64,000 nucleotides of DNA from Chryseobacterium sp. FH1 (GTDB taxonomy: Bacteria; Bacteroidota; Bacteroidia; Flavobacteriales; Weeksellaceae): assembly GCF_000735135.1 (NCBI RefSeq), contig NZ_JPLZ01000003.1:1-64000 (forward strand), given 5' to 3'. The position numbers and the translations under genes were made by a program. Positions 61,735-64,000 of the stretch are shown piece after piece; position 1 is the stretch's first letter; each line of letters starts with the position of its first letter. The notes beneath the pieces are model-generated. The model had not been told where the DNA came from, ran no database searches, and was given only the letters and a program-made list of their open reading frames with translations.

Positions 61735-62598
61735 TTAATAAATAAAAGTATCTTCCAAGTAGATTTCCAAATCGATACTTCTGTGTCCCAACAATTCGTC
61801 CAAATCTGAAGAAACAACATTGTACTCATCATTCCTTATGATGGAAGCTAATAATGTGGAGTACAAAACGTCCATTTTGCTAACGCCATATTCTTTTAGT
61901 TTCGTTTCATAATCTTTTGGGTCAGGACTTTCATAAGCTACATTTTTCCCAGAAAATTCGGAAAGTAATTCTGCAATCTCAGCAAAAGAATAGGATAGAG
62001 AGCCCGTTAATTTATAGATTTTGTCGATATGTCCGTCGTCGGCCAATACATTGGCAATCGCCTTTCCCATTTCATCACGTTTGGCAAAAGATGCTTTTCC
62101 GTTCTCGGCTGGAAAGGAGATTCCAGTGTTCACTACATCATAACCTATGAAGAATGGAAGCGTTTCTGCGTACAAACCGTTTTGAAAAATGGTGTAAGGC
62201 AGGCCACTTGTGATAATGTAATTTTCAGTCGTGCTGTAAGCGTCTGTCAAAGAACCTAATTTGGATTCCGAAACATTTTCATTCCGTGCGCCACTGGTGT
62301 AGTAGATTTGTGAAATGCCAGCATCTTTGGCAGAATCTATCACGTTTTTGTGTTCTTTTAATGCATCATTGCTGTTCGAACTTACAAGTAAGACTTTTGA
62401 AACGCCCTCAACTGCTTTTTCAATCGAGGCTTTGTCTGCATAAGCGCCGATTCGAACTTCGAGTCCCTTTGCTTTTAATGCTTTTCCTTTTTCTGCATTT
62501 CTTACCAATGCAACTATTTTGTCAGCTGAAATTTTTGTTAAAAGATGATTGATGACCGCAGTTCCCAAATGTCCTGATGCGCCTGTAATTAAAATCAT
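61735..62598 (-). CDS. NmrA-like/QOR2-type NAD(P)H-dependent oxidoreductase
   Basis: A 287-residue atypical SDR: LITGASGHLGTAVINHLLTK, VRIGAYADKASIEKAVEGV, VLLVSSNSNDALKEHKNVID, and a later GYDVVNTGISFPAENGKASF. This is the pattern of quinone oxidoreductase 2/NmrA-like enzymes that reduce quinones with NADPH. It is downstream of a Crp/Fnr gene and upstream of an SMR pump, suggesting a response to toxic quinones or similar compounds. Confidence 0.9.
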   Translation of the reverse strand: MILITGASGHLGTAVINHLLTKISADKIVALVRNAEKGKALKAKGLEVRIGAYADKASIEKAVEGVSKVLLVSSNSNDALKEHKNVIDSAKDAGISQIYYTSGARNENVSESKLGSLTDAYSTTENYIITSGLPYTIFQNGLYAETLPFFIGYDVVNTGISFPAENGKASFAKRDEMGKAIANVLADDGHIDKIYKLTGSLSYSFAEIAELLSEFSGKNVAYESPDPKDYETKLKEYGVSKMDVLYSTLLASIIRNDEYNVVSSDLDELLGHRSIDLEIYLEDTFIY

Positions 62599-62618
62599 AA
62601 CTCATTAAATTTATGATG

Positions 62619-62663
62619 CAAAGGAACAGGATAATTTAACTGGATTTTTTGACAAAAGTCAAA
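62619..62663 (-). promoter_or_regulatory. Fnr-type operator and -7 box of the oxidoreductase/SMR operon
   Basis: TTTGAC-AAAA-GTCAAA (62648-62663) is a perfect 16-bp palindrome. Its centre is 29.5 bp upstream of TTCCTTTG (62626-62619), a TAnnTTTG-like box. The geometry is the same as in the array module at 8596 and 9223. Confidence 0.6.
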
Positions 62664-62669
62664 TTAAGT

Positions 62670-63230
62670 TTACTTCTTTCGTATGCGACTAAGTGTCTCC
62701 TGACTGATGCCAAGATACGATGCAATGTGACCTAATGAAACACGTTGCGAAACTTCCGGTTGTTCGCTCAGTAAGGTTTGATAGCGCTGTTCCGCCGATT
62801 GTGTGTGCAGAGATATTATGCGTTCTTCCAGAATTTTACAATATTCCTCGGCCATTATTCTGCCGATGGTTTCTATCTGATGGTACTTTTTATAAAGCTC
62901 ATTGAGGTCGTCGGAGGTAATGTAATAAATGTTGGATTGCTCCAAAAACTGAATGTTTTCAAAAGAGGGAAGTTTGTAGAACAAAGGCAAAATGGAACCT
63001 AAAATGAGGTTCTCAAAACCAAACCAAGCATTGACTTCTTTGTCATCCTTAATGAAAAAAGAGCGCACCAATCCTTTCTCAATAATGAACAAACTGGAAA
63101 CAATTTGGCCTTGCTTAAGGAAAAAATCACCTTTTTGTTTTGTCTGGGTTTTAATTCTTTTGGATAATTCTGCTTCTATTTCTGGATTTAAATTTCCGTA
63201 TTCCTTGAATTTTTTGATTAATGGATTCAT
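62670..63230 (-). CDS. Crp/Fnr family regulator (oxidoreductase module)
   Basis: A 186-residue cNMP-domain regulator: IVSSLFIIEKGLVRSFFIKD, VNAWFGFENLILGSILPLFY, and the C-terminal HTH LGHIASYLGISQETLSRIRK. ATG 63230 is preferred over the TTG at 63245 because a TAnnTTTG box lies at 63254. It precedes the oxidoreductase/SMR pair. Ligand unknown; it is similar in layout to the two other Crp/Fnr genes. Confidence 0.85.
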   Translation of the reverse strand: MNPLIKKFKEYGNLNPEIEAELSKRIKTQTKQKGDFFLKQGQIVSSLFIIEKGLVRSFFIKDDKEVNAWFGFENLILGSILPLFYKLPSFENIQFLEQSNIYYITSDDLNELYKKYHQIETIGRIMAEEYCKILEERIISLHTQSAEQRYQTLLSEQPEVSQRVSLGHIASYLGISQETLSRIRKK

Positions 63231-63253
63231 ATCGCGTGGAGACAATGCAACTT

Positions 63254-63261
63254 CAAAGATA
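63254..63261 (-). promoter_or_regulatory. -7 box of the Crp/Fnr gene at 63230
   Basis: TATCTTTG on the minus strand matches TAnnTTTG exactly, 23 bp before the ATG. No clear -33 and no palindrome at the usual place. Confidence 0.5.
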
Positions 63262-63319
63262 ATTAAATCAAGATTTACATTAATTGAAACCTCACATCAA
63301 TCATAAGAAAAACAAGAAA

Positions 63320-64000
63320 TTATTTAGATTGATGCAAAACTAGATATTCCCAAGGCTCCATCGTGATGATGAAGGTTTCGGAAACTGTTTTTTCTTCGCC
63401 GATAAAAAGATTTTTATAAATTCCCTTGTCAAATGACGTATCAAATTGCACCATAATCAGTTCCTTGCTGAGATTGACAAATGCTAGAACTTTGTCGTCG
63501 TTTTTTTCTCGCACAAACGAAATCACTTGGTCCATTCGGTCATTCATAATTCTCACCATTTCTCCGCCCCAATCGCCGTTCCAGAGCGCTTGGTTTTGAT
63601 GTTTTAATGAAAATAGAGTGGTGTAGAGCTTTTCGAATTTATGAGGCGTCCAGTCAATCGGGTCTTTTTCAAAAAACTCCAAAGAGCGGTCGAGTCCGGC
63701 TTCCTGTCCGCTGTAAACCAACGGAATGCCGTCCATCAAAAAGGTGAAAACTGTGGTCGCTTCCAACGCTTCTCCAAAATTATCGTATTGATTGCCTTCC
63801 CAGGAATTCTTGTCGTGATTGTCGATGAAGTTCATTCGGATTCCGGCTTTTGGGAAAATGGAAACGTGCTCGGCAATGTACGCTTCGGTAAGGGTTTTCA
63901 CGCTCAGGTCATTCTGAACAATCTGATGCAGAATATTCCAAAGCGTCCAGTTGTACGTGGAATCAAAGGCCTTGCGGTGAAGTTCCTTATCTTCGGCTTC
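63320..64000 (-). CDS. alpha-amylase family glycosidase, C-terminal part (cut by window edge)
   Basis: A GH13 protein entering from the right edge. The visible part includes RMNFIDNHDKNSWEGNQYDN (region IV His-Asp), IPLVYSGQEAGLDRSLEFFE, PIDWTPHKFEKLYTTLFSLK and the C-terminal beta domain ending MEPWEYLVLHQSK. The frame is open to 64000, so only about the last 226 residues are seen. It degrades alpha-glucans; whether it is linked to the glycogen genes at 18-23 kb is not shown by position. Confidence 0.85.
   Translation of the reverse strand, partial: EAEDKELHRKAFDSTYNWTLWNILHQIVQNDLSVKTLTEAYIAEHVSIFPKAGIRMNFIDNHDKNSWEGNQYDNFGEALEATTVFTFLMDGIPLVYSGQEAGLDRSLEFFEKDPIDWTPHKFEKLYTTLFSLKHQNQALWNGDWGGEMVRIMNDRMDQVISFVREKNDDKVLAFVNLSKELIMVQFDTSFDKGIYKNLFIGEEKTVSETFIITMEPWEYLVLHQSK

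Overview
The window is AT-rich chromosomal DNA of a Bacteroidota bacterium, most likely a Flavobacteriia member close to Chryseobacterium/Epilithonimonas (Weeksellaceae). The genus is an inference. Supporting signs are a subtilase with a type IX secretion C-terminal sorting domain, a DUF5686 outer-membrane protein, TTG-N17-19-TAnnTTTG type promoters with little use of Shine-Dalgarno sequences, and dispersed flavobacterial intergenic repeats.

Layout. 1-5.1 kb: a 151-bp terminal-inverted-repeat element, a sugar-phosphate isomerase-like lipoprotein, an FkbM methyltransferase and a Wzx-type flippase, a lipoprotein and a DUF3592 protein. 5.1-16.7 kb: an integron-like gene-cassette array, the main discovery. 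Ten or eleven related ~130-bp imperfect palindromes (attC-like) separate small promoterless genes that all read leftward. The array ends at 16.6 kb in an attI-like site, beside a divergently transcribed tyrosine recombinase (16747-17838). For most cassettes the first ~10 bases are the exact complement of the outer core of that cassette's own attC-like site, as expected if cassettes circularise and reinsert. A TAnnTTTG box sits 4 bp from the insertion point, so the newest cassette would be transcribed first. Cargo includes two SUKH immunity-like proteins, a DUF4180 plus formylglycine-generating-enzyme-like pair, a leucine-rich-repeat lipoprotein, DUF6624 and DUF6985-like proteins, an aldo/keto reductase with a Crp/Fnr regulator, and one cassette with no ORF. 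The distal end is decayed: three genes there carry frameshifts.

18.3-24.1 kb: a glycogen cluster (glgB, glgA, glgC) and a DUF3108 protein. 24.1-28.1 kb: a co-directional run of SRPBCC/AHSA1, VOC/PhnB and DinB genes behind a full Bacteroidota promoter. 28-41.3 kb: a gene with an in-frame stop, the subtilase, a DegT aminotransferase, galE, idi, rsmA, two paralogous lactonases flanking a DUF5686 gene, and ung. A second, inverted copy of the 1-151 element lies at 41364-41515. 41.5-52.8 kb: a lipoprotein, DUF456, MscS, pdxJ, alpha/beta hydrolases, an epimerase and acyl-CoA synthetase operon, and gcvP. 53-64 kb: an OmpA-family porin, an esterase, an AraC regulator, then a leftward stretch with SMR efflux pumps, redox enzymes and two more Crp/Fnr regulators, ending in an alpha-amylase cut by the window edge.

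Three Crp/Fnr regulators each lie directly upstream of a redox-type enzyme gene. Two promoters of the array module and one at 62.6 kb each have a 16-bp palindrome centred exactly 29.5 bp upstream of the -7 box, pointing to one class II activation layout.

Six genes carry single-base frameshifts or a stop. These could be true pseudogenes or sequencing errors.
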